DNA from: JBOFSQ01 sp051651625
Lineage (GTDB): Bacteria > Planctomycetota > Planctomycetia > Pirellulales > Thermoguttaceae
Assembly: GCA_051651625.1 (NCBI GenBank)
Contig: JBOFSQ010000038.1
Coordinates: 17,764 to 81,763 of the forward strand
Length of the DNA stretch: 64,000 nt
Reading direction: 5' to 3'
The notes beneath the pieces are model-generated. The model saw nothing but the letters and a program-made list of their open reading frames with translations, did no database searches and was not told the origin of the DNA. Position 1 is the stretch's first letter. Each line of letters opens with the position of its first letter. The position numbers and the translations under genes were made by a program. This document shows, in pieces, positions 1 through 8,910 of this stretch.

Positions 1-59
1 AGTTCAACACGAAGTTCGCTGGAAAGTACGGAAGCAAGGCCAAAAAGACCGCAGAGTGA
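1..59 (+). CDS. rpmE: Ribosomal protein L31, C-terminal fragment
   Basis: The window opens inside a reading frame (codons from base 3) that ends at TGA 57-59. The 18 visible residues, FNTKFAGKYGSKAKKTAE, resemble the basic tail of ribosomal protein L31, which often has a K-F-N segment here. L31 is a component of the 50S subunit. The next gene is prfA, and rpmE-prfA is a common bacterial gene order, which supports the call. Only the last residues are visible, so the zinc-binding Cys type of L31 cannot be judged. Confidence 0.6.
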   Translation, partial: FNTKFAGKYGSKAKKTAE

Positions 60-66
60 TCGCCGT

Positions 67-166
67 CCCCGTTACGGGGCTTTGTAGGCTTCGCTCTCTG
101 TCGAGGCTGCGGTCTCGTTGGGCCGCTCCCGTTTTCCTTGTGTGAAATTTCAGTCGCCTTGAGAAT
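67..166 (+). repeat. Dispersed ~100-bp repeat, family E, copy 1
   Basis: It starts with the small hairpin CCCCGTTACGGGG, continues with TTTGTAGGCTTCGC and CTCGTTGGGCCGCT, and ends in a diverged copy of GGGAAATTCAAACCGTCTTGAG just before the prfA start codon. A second full-length copy lies at 12791-12892. Its 3' half occurs alone at 8851-8890, 17172-17204 and 56549-56586. It fills the rpmE-prfA gap, so it could affect prfA expression, but no promoter is evident. Confidence 0.65.
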
Positions 167-168
167 GC

Positions 169-1242
169 ATGCGTCAAATTCTCGAAGACAAACTAGCTCA
201 ATTCACTGAGCTTGAACAGCAGATGGTCGATCCAGCCGTCTTGGCAGATTCGTATCGTCTGCAAACTGTAGCGCGGCAACACGGTTCGCTGGCGAAGCTC
301 GCTACGAAGTACCGCCGTTTCAAAAAACTCAACGCCGAAATCGATGAAGCCGGAGCAATGCTCACCTCCGGCGACTCCGAGTTAAAATCTCTCGCGGAGT
401 CCGAACTCCCCGTTCTCAAGGACGAACGCGAGATTCTCTGGAACGAACTTCTCGACCTCACCATCGGCGGTGAAGACGCCAACCGCACCAGCCTTGTTCT
501 CGAAATTCGCGCCGGAACTGGTGGCGACGAAGCGGCTCTCTTCGCTCGTGACCTCTACGAAATGTACCGGCACTACTGCGAAGGGTGCGGCTGGAAGGTT
601 GAAGTATTGTCGCTCAACCCGACGGAGCTTGGCGGGTTCAAAGAAATTGTCCTTGGCGTTGAGGGTGAAGGGTGTTACCGTGCGCTTCAGTTTGAAAGTG
701 GCGGGCATCGCGTGCAGCGTGTCCCAGAAACGGAAGCCAAGGGACGGATTCACACTTCAGCGGCGACCGTCGCAGTAATGGCCGAACCGGAAGATGTCGA
801 GATCGATTTGCAAGACAGCGATTATCGTCTTGATCGTTTCTGTGCCAGCGGTCCGGGCGGTCAACACGTTAACAAAACAGCATCGGCAGTTCGGCTTACG
901 CACTTCGCAACAGGAATCGTCGTCAGTTGCCAAGACGAAAAGAGTCAACACAAAAACTTGGCGAAGGCACTCCGCGTTCTCAAGACGCGACTCTACGACG
1001 CCAAACGCGAAGAAGAACAGAAAAAGCGTTCGGCGGAGCGGATGAGCAAGATCGGGAGCGGCGACCGGAGCGAACGTATTCGCACTTACAATTTTCCTGA
1101 AAACCGTCTCACCGATCACCGCATCGGACTCACGCTCTACAAACTCGACAACATCCTCGCCGGAAACTTGGTTCCGGTCATCGACGGGCTTCTTGAATAC
1201 GAACGCCAAGAACTGCGCAGCACGTTTGGTACAAATGACTGA
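169..1242 (+). CDS. prfA: Peptide chain release factor 1
   Basis: This is class I release factor RF1, which recognises UAA and UAG stop codons in the ribosomal A site and triggers peptidyl-tRNA hydrolysis. The 357-residue length is normal for RF1. The catalytic GGQ lies in GPGGQHVNKTASAV. The anticodon-like P-x-T motif is present as PET in RVPETEAKGRIHTS. The SGDRSERIRTYNFPENR block also fits RF1. The start ATG at 169 gives the standard N-terminus. The gene follows rpmE and overlaps the thioesterase start by 8 bases, so the two are probably cotranscribed. Confidence 0.95.
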   Translation: MRQILEDKLAQFTELEQQMVDPAVLADSYRLQTVARQHGSLAKLATKYRRFKKLNAEIDEAGAMLTSGDSELKSLAESELPVLKDEREILWNELLDLTIGGEDANRTSLVLEIRAGTGGDEAALFARDLYEMYRHYCEGCGWKVEVLSLNPTELGGFKEIVLGVEGEGCYRALQFESGGHRVQRVPETEAKGRIHTSAATVAVMAEPEDVEIDLQDSDYRLDRFCASGPGGQHVNKTASAVRLTHFATGIVVSCQDEKSQHKNLAKALRVLKTRLYDAKREEEQKKRSAERMSKIGSGDRSERIRTYNFPENRLTDHRIGLTLYKLDNILAGNLVPVIDGLLEYERQELRSTFGTND

Positions 1243-1639
1243 TACGAACGAGCATACAAACGAACGCGGCGAGATCACGTTCCGCGTTCGGTATCCCGAA
1301 TGCGATGCTGGCGGGATTGTCTACCACGGCAACTATTTCACCTACTTCGAGATGGGGCGAGTGGAGCTGGCGCGTGCGAAGGGACTCGTCTACCGCGAAC
1401 TTGAAAAACGCGGACTGTTTTTTGTCGTCGTGAAGGTCGAGTGTTCGTACAAAAGCCCTGCTCGTTACGACGACACTCTCACTCTCAAAACGACGGTAGT
1501 GAAGCGAACGCGAGTCAAACTCGTCCACGACTACGAACTCTGGCGCGACACCACTCTCTTGGCGACCGCTTCGATCACGCTTGCTTTGGTCAACCGCGAA
1601 GGACAAGTCCAAGACCTCGCCATTCTCGAAAGAGCGTGA
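1235..1639 (+). CDS. Acyl-CoA thioesterase, YbgC/4-hydroxybenzoyl-CoA thioesterase family
   Basis: This is a 134-residue single hot-dog-fold thioesterase that probably hydrolyses acyl-CoA or acyl-ACP thioesters in the cytoplasm. The hallmark YbgC motif is clear: RVRYPECDAGGIVYHGNYFTYFE has the catalytic-type Asp followed by the G-x-V-x-H/N-x-x-Y-F-x-Y-F pattern. The ATG at 1235 is chosen because it overlaps the prfA stop by 8 bases, which favours translational coupling. A start at 1193 would lie deep inside prfA. The acyl substrate cannot be read from the sequence. Confidence 0.85.
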   Translation: MTDTNEHTNERGEITFRVRYPECDAGGIVYHGNYFTYFEMGRVELARAKGLVYRELEKRGLFFVVVKVECSYKSPARYDDTLTLKTTVVKRTRVKLVHDYELWRDTTLLATASITLALVNREGQVQDLAILERA

Positions 1640-1785
1640 ACGCCCCTTCAAGACAGGCGAAATGCGTAAGCAGGCCAACCTGCGTTGCCACTACGCAATG
1701 AAGCGGTTCTGTCGGTCGATGCGGTCGCCATAATGGTATCGGATGCGATACGCCGATTCCCACCGAGACAAGGGAGGGAAACTTT

Positions 1786-2175
1786 ATGCAGGTCTACGAT
1801 CCGCTTCAGCGACTTATCGAACTCGATACACGCCATAACGAACTACTCGACCGCCTCGAAGCACTCGACCGTGAAGTCGCAGACGTGCTTTCCGAGTGGA
1901 CATCATCGCGTCCGCTCATAACTGTCAGCGGCGACCCGAATGTCCGTCTCGTCCGCGATGGCGAACTGGCGGCGACCAACGATGCAACTCCGTTCGACGC
2001 CGCGACAACTCTCATCGTCGAACGCGCCGTTGCGCAGCACGAAGAACTGGTTCGCACTGGCGAAGTGTTGAGCGAACCAATCGAAGCGATTCCGCAGGAA
2101 CTCGTCGCCGAGGCACTCGCGTCAACGTCTCAAAAACCGCGCCGCACAACCGCCGCCGCACGCCGCGTGGCGTAG
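1786..2175 (+). CDS. Small hypothetical protein with N-terminal coiled coil
   Basis: I do not recognise this 129-residue protein. A clear Shine-Dalgarno (GGGAGGG) precedes ATG 1786. The first ~45 residues (RLIELDTRHNELLDRLEALD) read as a charged heptad-like helix, probably a coiled coil. The middle is acidic and Ala-rich. The C-terminus is basic (KPRRTTAAARRVA). There is no signal peptide or membrane segment, so it is probably cytoplasmic. It stands alone between the thioesterase and an oppositely oriented gene. Confidence 0.6.
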   Translation: MQVYDPLQRLIELDTRHNELLDRLEALDREVADVLSEWTSSRPLITVSGDPNVRLVRDGELAATNDATPFDAATTLIVERAVAQHEELVRTGEVLSEPIEAIPQELVAEALASTSQKPRRTTAAARRVA

Positions 2176-2288
2176 ATTTCTCGCAACAGGCGGTTGACGC
2201 GAACGGAAATCCGGCGCGTCCGGTGGGATTCTACCAGTTGCGTTATTGAAACATGCGATTGGTAGCGTCTTAAAGAGTAGTGCCGTGT

Positions 2289-3020
2289 CTATATTGACAA
2301 CCTTTGTTGCTGGTTAACAATAACTCTCTGTATTTCATCGGGATTCGCAACATAGCACTTATACCGCGCACCTACAGCATACACAATTATTGCCGTACTG
2401 GTTGCGTCTACTATAGTCTTGTCGTATGTGAACTGAAAACAGTGTAGGTCAAAATTAAGAGCAAAGGATTTTCCGCAACCGACTCCAGTAATCCCGTTGT
2501 CATAAACAGTAATTTCTGTTTTTGCAGCCCCCCGTACAATGAACACCGTATAAAGTATCAGACCGAAAGACGAAATAACACCAAACCCGAACGTGAGAGC
2601 CGCTACGATTGCCGCTTCTTCAGAAACCCAACCGCCGATCTGGACACCAAGGGCAACTATCGCTTCTCCTTTTTGTAGTGCTACACTTGGTAGAATGACG
2701 CAAAGCAGAACAAAGGTAAATACGATAATTGGCAGCATTGTAGTCCAAGTATCGAAAACAATGGAACTTTCTTTTCCTTTGCCGGACACCAATGCCATGC
2801 CGAATTGTCCGGTTTCTGCTTGTGCTGTTTGAGGTGCAGCAGGCGGCGGAACGGAGACTTGACACGGAAAGATAAGCCCCTTGATTCTTGCGGCAACAAT
2901 TGTTTGGTCGTTGACCACAACTTCCGCATCTGGTCGGATCACGCAACGCGCAACCATGTCAAGAAACTCTTGCTCTGATACTTTCTGCCACGTTCCATCG
3001 CGCTGAATCTGTATGTTCAT
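2289..3020 (-). CDS. Membrane protein with GYF_2-like N-terminal domain
   Basis: This is a 243-residue protein of unknown function. Residues 1-50 resemble a GYF_2-like module: an IQRDGTWQKVS strand, then an EQEFLDMVARCVI helix, then RPDAEVVVND and a helix ending in KGL. A Pro/Ala/Gln linker (57-75) follows. Two membrane spans lie at about 94-115 and 135-162. The C-terminal ~75 residues look like a soluble beta-rich domain beginning ITVYDNGITGVGC. The start at 3020 is preferred over 3131 because a 41-codon ORF at 41654 begins with the same MNIQI-R-GTWQ-VS N-terminus. Both start regions share an ACTTC segment just upstream. Confidence 0.6.
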   Translation of the reverse strand: MNIQIQRDGTWQKVSEQEFLDMVARCVIRPDAEVVVNDQTIVAARIKGLIFPCQVSVPPPAAPQTAQAETGQFGMALVSGKGKESSIVFDTWTTMLPIIVFTFVLLCVILPSVALQKGEAIVALGVQIGGWVSEEAAIVAALTFGFGVISSFGLILYTVFIVRGAAKTEITVYDNGITGVGCGKSFALNFDLHCFQFTYDKTIVDATSTAIIVYAVGARYKCYVANPDEIQRVIVNQQQRLSI

Positions 3021-3495
3021 AGTGTGCCCTGTCAAGGAAGTGAGGAGGGAGGAGAGACGGAAAACACAAACCTCACGGTCAAGCACACCCAGAAACAAAA
3101 ACAGGGCGCATTGGCCGTGTCGTCCCAACAACCCCTACCAAAGGGCAAGTACCACAACATCGACCATACGCCCCTTTCGGGGCGCGGCAACGACATTGTT
3201 GATACTTCTAAAACTTGGTAGTATTTGTTGGGAATCAACAATCGCTTACGCGAAAACTAATTGTACGAAACTAAACGGACTCTTCGATAAAAAATCTCCG
3301 TGTGATGATTTGAAAAACAGCAAACGATGGCGGGCATTCTATCGCCGTATGAATGGGCGTCAATCGGGGCGAGAAAGTCTTTGTCGGCACGTTCTCTGGA
3401 TTTCCACCAAAGTTACGCGGGAATGACAAACTCTGTGTCGAATGGCGATTCTGGGCACTCGCTTACGCTTCGTGTTCTTGTTCGACACGAAACCA
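3021..3495. other. 475-bp intergenic stretch between two minus-strand genes
   Basis: I see no convincing gene here. Short overlapping frames lack codon-usage support and known motifs. Near the left side there is a G/A-rich tract (3039-3060) and a C/G-rich hairpin CCCCTTTCGGGGCG around 3171-3184. The right side (3412-3480) holds a dispersed repeat pair described separately. Confidence 0.5.
3412..3480 (+). repeat. Composite dispersed repeat (families B and A)
   Basis: A partial family B unit (TACGCGGGAATGAC, 3414-3427) is followed about 25 bases later by a family A unit (GGGCACTCGCTTACGCTTCG, from 3453). The same B-A neighbourhood recurs at 41359-41433, 41813-41876 and 48739-48830. The unit sits just downstream of the stop codon of the cytochrome gene on the opposite strand. 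Confidence 0.7.
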
Positions 3496-5406
3496 TCACA
3501 GCGACATCACATACTCAACGATGTCGTCGATTTCGGCCTCGGTGATCGTGTCGGGCAAACCGTGGCGTCCTTCGGCGAAAACTTGTTTCATGTGCGGATA
3601 ACGTCCGTCGTGGAAGTATGGTGCCGTTCGCCAGCACTCGACGAGCGTCGGCGTGTCGAACGTCTTCGGATCAATCGGCGGCAGACCAGCTTTCTCACGC
3701 TTCTTGTTGACATCGGGTTCAATTTTGTCGTAGCTAACGCGCGTACCGACGTTGTGCATCTGCCGGTCGGTGTAGAGCGGCGCAGGGTGACACTTCGCAC
3801 AGTTCACACGTTCACTCTCAAACAAAACTTTGCCACGCTCCGCACTCTCACTCAACTTTCCGTCAACAAGATGCGGACTCGGAACCGGCACAAGTGAATC
3901 GTAGTACGCTTCAATGTCGGTACACTTCTTCTCATCGGGAACCGAGAACAAAATGAAACGATAACCAGTCCGAATCGCAAGGTCAGAATGTTCGCGGACG
4001 CCCGTCCACATCGCGGGCGGAGTTTGTCGCGTCAGCACCATACTCTTTGCGTTTTTGGGACTGCCGAGTCCGTCGTTGAGCAAGTCCCAGTTGAGGCCGT
4101 CGGTGCGGGCGTCGGGGTGGCAACTCGCACAACTTAACCACGACTGAAAACACGGAGTCGCGTCGTTCCAATTAATTTCACCCCGACGCGCAGCAGTCAA
4201 AACCGGCGGCGGACCTAGCGGAACTTCAACCACCTTCGGTGGCCCCGCGTCGGCAATCACAACTTTCTGAAGCGTGTCGCTGAAGTACATCCCAACGTAA
4301 ACCGCGTCGCCCGCAGCGATCACACTCCGCGCACCATTCCCCTTGAGTTTAATCCGTTTCTTCATTCCCACGAGGAACGAGAGTTCGTCGGGAACGTTCG
4401 TCGTCGCCTGAAGACTCGGATCGCTCGCAACTTTGTTGAGTTTCGCAAGGATCGGTTCAAGCTCTAACACGCAAAGTTCGTGCGTCCCAGCAATCGTCAC
4501 ATAAACCCGCTTGCCGTCGGGCGAAACGGTAACGCTCCACGGATTGGCCGCGCCGAGAACGATGTCGTCGAGAAGAACGGTGTTGATGAGTTCTTTCTTT
4601 TCGGCGTCGATGATGCTGAGTCCGTTTGTGTTGACCCAACCGCGGTCGAGTTGTGTTGTCGGCAACTGGAACCGCGCGAGGATTTGCGTTGCGAACAAGT
4701 GTTTGCCATCCGGCGTGATAGCGAGACCATGAAGACTGTGGCTCCCGTTGACGAGACGAATCCGTTTGATGTCGCCAGTGGCAATATCGATGGCGGCGAT
4801 TTCGCACGCGACGTCGATAGTCGCTTCGGGATTGTCGGGAACGTTGTTTGGATCGTCGGGCAAGAAGTGTGCGACGAATAACGTTTTACCGTCGGGCGTG
4901 ATGACCGACATTTTCGGTTCGCGTCCAGTTGGGATGCGGCGCGTGAGCGTCATTGCGGGGAGTGCGTACTCGGCAACTTCGCCGAGATAGCGGTTGCAAA
5001 CAAATATCCGCGACCCATCCGGCGCGACAACCGGACTGCACGGCGAGTGGCCAACCGCAACTTCGCCAGCGACTTTCCCCGTTTCGAGATCGATCCGCTG
5101 AAGCACTCCGCGTTCGACGCCGCTTGTTACGAACAGCGATTTTCCGTCGCTAGAAACCGCAAGGCCACTTGGACGATTGCCAACGGGGATCGTTTGCACG
5201 ATTGCGTCGTTCGCAGTTGCAATCACCAAAACTTCCGACGAGTCGGTGTTTGCAACGTAGAGCGTCGCACCGTCTCGACTCGCTTTGATGTCGCACGGCC
5301 CTTTGCCTTTGTAAACTTCAGCAGTGCCAGCATCGTCAGCAGCCAAAACGCTGCCGCAAACCACGAGCAACACGACACACACAAATTTCTTCAGAGACAC
5401 TAGCAT
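3496..5406 (-). CDS. Secreted YVTN beta-propeller / dihaem cytochrome c fusion
   Basis: This is a 636-residue exported redox protein. A signal peptide (VCVVLLVVCGSVLA, cleaved near 22-23) is followed by a YVTN/lactonase-type propeller with PDG blades (KASRDGATLYVAN, VTVSPDGKRVYVT) to about residue 400. The C-terminal third carries two c-type haem motifs, CASCH at 426-430 and CAKCH at 536-540. The late TAPYFHDGRY resembles the APYMHDG segment of MauG/dihaem peroxidases. It should act outside the cytoplasmic membrane in electron transfer or peroxide chemistry; the substrate is unknown. AGGAG six bases upstream supports the start. Confidence 0.85.
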   Translation of the reverse strand: MLVSLKKFVCVVLLVVCGSVLAADDAGTAEVYKGKGPCDIKASRDGATLYVANTDSSEVLVIATANDAIVQTIPVGNRPSGLAVSSDGKSLFVTSGVERGVLQRIDLETGKVAGEVAVGHSPCSPVVAPDGSRIFVCNRYLGEVAEYALPAMTLTRRIPTGREPKMSVITPDGKTLFVAHFLPDDPNNVPDNPEATIDVACEIAAIDIATGDIKRIRLVNGSHSLHGLAITPDGKHLFATQILARFQLPTTQLDRGWVNTNGLSIIDAEKKELINTVLLDDIVLGAANPWSVTVSPDGKRVYVTIAGTHELCVLELEPILAKLNKVASDPSLQATTNVPDELSFLVGMKKRIKLKGNGARSVIAAGDAVYVGMYFSDTLQKVVIADAGPPKVVEVPLGPPPVLTAARRGEINWNDATPCFQSWLSCASCHPDARTDGLNWDLLNDGLGSPKNAKSMVLTRQTPPAMWTGVREHSDLAIRTGYRFILFSVPDEKKCTDIEAYYDSLVPVPSPHLVDGKLSESAERGKVLFESERVNCAKCHPAPLYTDRQMHNVGTRVSYDKIEPDVNKKREKAGLPPIDPKTFDTPTLVECWRTAPYFHDGRYPHMKQVFAEGRHGLPDTITEAEIDDIVEYVMSL

Positions 5407-5660
5407 AGAAAACTCCTAACTTCTGGTTCTGTCGATTCGAACATACCGAAAGGTCGCGCGGAAGTATACCGCCATTTTCACATGGCAAAAGACGTGGAGC
5501 CACAAAAAATCGTTCACCAGTTGATTTGCGTTTTGGCCACTCCTTGCAATTTTGCGGTTTTCCGCGAAAATGGCGGTTGACTTGTGTGCTGTTGTGGCGT
5601 GCAAGTGCGTTTTCGGTCAACCCACATCTCTATCTTTGCAGACTTCAGGAGCCTGTACCA

Positions 5661-7529
5661 ATGTCGAATCACTCCCCAGCAACTTCTCACCAAACCAGCG
5701 GCCACGAACACGGTACCCACGGACACGAAGCCGTCAAGCGCGAACCGAATTACTGGCTCGTCGCCGCAGCTCTCGCAGTCGCGCTGGCGGGGTACGCAGG
5801 ACTGGTGTCGCAAGGACTTCCGCAACGCTGGACCGATCAAGCAACACACGCCAGCCACAGTGATACTGGTCACGCAACCGCGCACGCTGCGGACGAACAC
5901 GCTCACGAACAGACCGCCGAAGGTCACGACCACGCCGCGCACGAACCCGCCGCAGAACCCGCCGCCGAAGGACACGCGACCGAAAGTCACGCAACCGCTT
6001 GCCCGCCGATTTGGATGGTTGCACCGTTCTCCATCCTGCTACTTTGTATCGCACTGTTGCCACTCATTCCGGCAACCGAACACTGGTGGGAAAACAACCT
6101 GCACCGTTTCTACGTCGCCGCCACACTCGGCGTTCTCACGCTGATATACTACGGAACGGTTTGCGATTTTCCGGTCGCGGCTCACTGGCCGACACACGCC
6201 ATCGTCAACCCTGCTACAGAAGGCGGCGGGGCAGTTGTCACAACAGTTCTCATCAACGCGATTGTCGCGGAGTACATCCCGTTCATTGTCCTCCTCTTTG
6301 CGCTCTTCACCATCACCGGCGGAATTCGCATCCAAGGTGACCTCAAAGCAAGCCCAATCGTCAATGCAACAATCATCGCAATCGGTGCAGTACTGGCAAG
6401 TTTTGTCGGGACGACCGGCGCGGCAATGCTCCTGATTCGTCTCCTACTCGAAACGAACAAAGAACGGAAATACAAAGTTCACACGATCATCTTCTTCATC
6501 TTTGCAGTTTGCAACTGCGGCGGATGTTTGCTGCCAATCGGTGACCCGCCGCTCTTTCTTGGTTACCTCAAAGGCGTCGATTTCCTCTGGACTTTCTGCC
6601 TCTGGAAGGAATGGCTCTTCGTCAACGGTACGCTCATTGTTCTCTACTTCTTGGTCGATGCCCTCTGGTTCTATCGCCGCGAAGACGGTGCCGACAAGGC
6701 CCGCGACAACGTCGAAACTACTCCGCTACGAATCGTTGGTCTGTGCCCGAATCTGCCGCTCTTGATCGGAGTCGTTCTTGCGGTTATGTACCTCGCGCCG
6801 GAGAAAAATATCTTCAGCGTCATTGGTCTACAACAACTTTGCGGCCTCTTCGGCGCAAACGACCTCGTCTGGCATCCGTGGTACTTCCTGCGCGAAGCGG
6901 TACAACTGCTGATGGTGTTCTTCTCGATCACGCTGAGCCGTCGAGAAATTCGATTTGCGAACAACTTTACCTTCGGTGCGATCATCGAAGTCGCCGCGCT
7001 CTTCTTCGGCATCTTCATCACGATGCAGGCACCGCTCCAAATCTTGAACGCGAAAGGTGCCGAACTCGGAATCGACACGCCAACCAAGTTTTTCTGGGCG
7101 ACGGGCGGTCTCTCGTCGGTACTCGACAACGCGCCGACTTACGTCGTCTTCTTCGAGGCCGGACGTGCGACGTATGAAAAGGAACTGCGCGAAGGTAAAA
7201 ATGGGGGAGCGCAAGAGGGTAAAAAGGTAGTGACACAAGAACAGTACGACGCTGCCAAGAAAAAGATTGGCGTCGCCATCGACGAAAACTTTTTGATCGC
7301 CATCGCGCTCGGTGCGGTGTTTATGGGTGCAATGACGTACATCGGCAACGGCCCCAACTTTATGGTCAAAGCGATAGCAGAACAATCGGGCGTGAAAATG
7401 CCAAGTTTCTTCGGCTACATGGCGTGGAGCGTGGCAATACTGATCCCGATCTTCATACTCGTTGACTTGTTATTCCTCGACGGCTTCGTGTTCTTCATCT
7501 CCGAGATGAAGGCGTTGCTGCACTGGTGA
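5661..7529 (+). CDS. NhaD-like sodium:proton antiporter (ion transporter superfamily)
   Basis: This is a 622-residue polytopic inner-membrane transporter resembling planctomycete sodium:proton antiporters of the CitMHS/NhaD group. The start at 5661 is preferred because AGGAG sits nine bases upstream; the longer frame from 5526 has no site. Residues ~5-110 contain a first hydrophobic segment (YWLVAAALAVALAGYAGLV) and then a very His-rich acidic region (repeated H-A-T/H-E-H), possibly a metal- or pH-sensing stretch. About ten further spans follow, with the family-typical FVGTTGAAMLLIR and CNCGGCLLPIGDPPLFLGY. Na+/H+ exchange is inferred from family membership. Confidence 0.8.
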   Translation: MSNHSPATSHQTSGHEHGTHGHEAVKREPNYWLVAAALAVALAGYAGLVSQGLPQRWTDQATHASHSDTGHATAHAADEHAHEQTAEGHDHAAHEPAAEPAAEGHATESHATACPPIWMVAPFSILLLCIALLPLIPATEHWWENNLHRFYVAATLGVLTLIYYGTVCDFPVAAHWPTHAIVNPATEGGGAVVTTVLINAIVAEYIPFIVLLFALFTITGGIRIQGDLKASPIVNATIIAIGAVLASFVGTTGAAMLLIRLLLETNKERKYKVHTIIFFIFAVCNCGGCLLPIGDPPLFLGYLKGVDFLWTFCLWKEWLFVNGTLIVLYFLVDALWFYRREDGADKARDNVETTPLRIVGLCPNLPLLIGVVLAVMYLAPEKNIFSVIGLQQLCGLFGANDLVWHPWYFLREAVQLLMVFFSITLSRREIRFANNFTFGAIIEVAALFFGIFITMQAPLQILNAKGAELGIDTPTKFFWATGGLSSVLDNAPTYVVFFEAGRATYEKELREGKNGGAQEGKKVVTQEQYDAAKKKIGVAIDENFLIAIALGAVFMGAMTYIGNGPNFMVKAIAEQSGVKMPSFFGYMAWSVAILIPIFILVDLLFLDGFVFFISEMKALLHW

Positions 7530-7596
7530 TGAGGTTGACGCAAAACATGGTTGCGCGTCCTACATATCAACAACCCGAATTGGATACAAAACGCCA

Positions 7597-7860
7597 ATGT
7601 CTACACTTCAATTTGAAACGACGGTCGCTTCCGACGGCACGATCACGCTTCCTACTTCTCGTTACGACGCGGCAGAGTTTGTGAACAAGCCTGTGCGCGT
7701 TGTTGTCGAGCGTACTCCCGTTCAAGACAATGGCAAACCGTTGCCGGAAGGGTATGATCCGAGTCTTGCGCGTTTTGTCAGCCCCGAAAATTATGGCTTT
7801 ATACGAGCTACCGGTGATATTGTATCACCCATCTATCCTGTCTGGGAGACGATGCAATGA
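7597..7860 (+). CDS. Probable antitoxin of a PIN-domain toxin-antitoxin pair
   Basis: This 87-residue protein overlaps the downstream PIN toxin gene by four bases (ATGA), the usual antitoxin-toxin arrangement. Its N-terminal strand pattern (QFETTVASDGTITLP) resembles the beginning of swapped-hairpin, AbrB-like antitoxins, but the family is not certain. It presumably binds the toxin and autoregulates the operon. The call depends mainly on context. Confidence 0.6.
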   Translation: MSTLQFETTVASDGTITLPTSRYDAAEFVNKPVRVVVERTPVQDNGKPLPEGYDPSLARFVSPENYGFIRATGDIVSPIYPVWETMQ

Positions 7861-8237
7861 TCTTGATTGATACGCATGTTTTGATCTGGTTGTACGGCGA
7901 ACACGAGAGGATTTCACCCAAGGCACGCCAGATCATACGGGCAACCGACGTTTGCAACTACTCCGCAATTTCGCTTTGGGAGATTGCGATGTTGTATCAG
8001 AAGCGTCGCGTGAATCTTGGTGGTTCCTTGAAAGAATACTTCTTGTGGCTTGCCGAGTACCGAGATTTGCAGATGCTGCCGATCACGTTCGACATCGCCG
8101 AGCGTAGCGGAACGCTCGACATGCACGGTGATCCAGCGGACAGACTCATCGTCGCCACCGCCATCGAACACAGCTTGACGCTCCTAACCACAGACCACCT
8201 CATCACCGACAGACACATCGTCTCGACCGTTTGGTAA
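7857..8237 (+). CDS. vapC: PIN-domain ribonuclease toxin (VapC family)
   Basis: This is a 126-residue PIN-domain protein, the size of VapC toxins, which cleave specific RNAs such as tRNAs. It opens with MILIDTHVLIWLYG, placing the first catalytic Asp at residue 5. SAISLWEIAM carries the conserved Glu. GDPADRLIVATAIEH carries the later acidic residues, followed by LLTTD. All expected acidic positions are present, so the toxin appears intact. The start overlaps the antitoxin stop. Confidence 0.85.
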   Translation: MILIDTHVLIWLYGEHERISPKARQIIRATDVCNYSAISLWEIAMLYQKRRVNLGGSLKEYFLWLAEYRDLQMLPITFDIAERSGTLDMHGDPADRLIVATAIEHSLTLLTTDHLITDRHIVSTVW

Positions 8238-8259
8238 ACGTATGGCAGGTCATGACAAC

Positions 8260-8526
8260 ATGAAACACTACTACTCACAAGTTGACGGTGTCGTTTTGAC
8301 GCACTCCGACATGATCTTTGCAGACCATTCCCGCAAAGTTTTAGTGAACTTTGAGCGTGCCAATGCAAACGGATTTGACTTTGTACAAGGTTCTTTGCCC
8401 GAATGTACGTTTCAAAAGACGTTTGGGTTTAGCGAAGACGAAATCTTCGCCTTGATGAGCTACTTGAAGGACAATGCCATGCTCATCTGGGAGTTCGCCG
8501 AAAAGGGAGGTGGCTCGAATGCCTAA
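8260..8526 (+). CDS. Hypothetical partner of a DUF4160 protein
   Basis: This gene encodes 88 residues (94 if translation begins at 8242, four bases after the vapC stop). It has no signal peptide or membrane segment. The C-terminal half reads as a helix (SEDEIFALMSYLKDNAMLIWEFAE). It overlaps the DUF4160 gene start by eight bases, so the two are very probably cotranslated. DUF4160 genes are usually paired with a small partner (often DUF2442), but I do not recognise DUF2442 here. Confidence 0.55.
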   Translation: MKHYYSQVDGVVLTHSDMIFADHSRKVLVNFERANANGFDFVQGSLPECTFQKTFGFSEDEIFALMSYLKDNAMLIWEFAEKGGGSNA

Positions 8527-8791
8527 AGCACTGCGAGACTTCTTGGGGTTGTCGTTCTTCTTTTGGTCTAACGAGGAAAGCGGTAGTGGTTTGGAACCAA
8601 TCCACATTCACATTACCAAAGGTGTGCCTCACGAAAACGCCACCAAAGTATGGCTAAAACAAGACGGCTCTGTGGAATTATGCCACAACAATAGTCAACT
8701 CACTCCGAAAGAACTATCAAAGTCACTCGAATACATAAGAGCGAACTACAGCAACATTGTCTCAGAATGGTATCGCCATTTTGGAATGTAG
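8519..8791 (+). CDS. DUF4160 family protein
   Basis: This is a 90-residue protein with the DUF4160 pattern: MPKALRDFLGLSFFFWSNEE, then PIHIHITKG in place of the usual PPHFHV, then VWLKQDGSVELCHNN. DUF4160 proteins commonly occur in two-gene modules resembling toxin-antitoxin systems, but their activity is not established. The ATG at 8519 has a GGGAGG site about nine bases upstream, inside the preceding gene, and overlaps its stop codon. It directly follows the VapBC pair, so 7597-8791 is a small defence/accessory cluster. Confidence 0.7.
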   Translation: MPKALRDFLGLSFFFWSNEESGSGLEPIHIHITKGVPHENATKVWLKQDGSVELCHNNSQLTPKELSKSLEYIRANYSNIVSEWYRHFGM

Positions 8792-8850
8792 GCTCGGTAA
8801 CTGTTCGCGGCAAATCGTATTGCCTGTCGTCCCCATGAATTGAACCGTGA

Positions 8851-8890
8851 ACGGCCACACTGTTTGAATTTACCGCACCAAAACGGGCAT
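8851..8890 (-). repeat. Partial family E repeat (3' half)
   Basis: Read on the minus strand, this stretch carries CCGTTTTGGTGCGG followed by TAAATTCAAACAGTGTG, matching the 3' half of the repeat at 12791-12892. It occupies part of the gap between the DUF4160 and DUF4870 genes. The TTTGTAGGCTTCGC half is absent, so this is a truncated copy or an independently mobile half. Confidence 0.55.
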
Positions 8891-8910
8891 ATCAATGCAG
8901 GAGCAAAACA

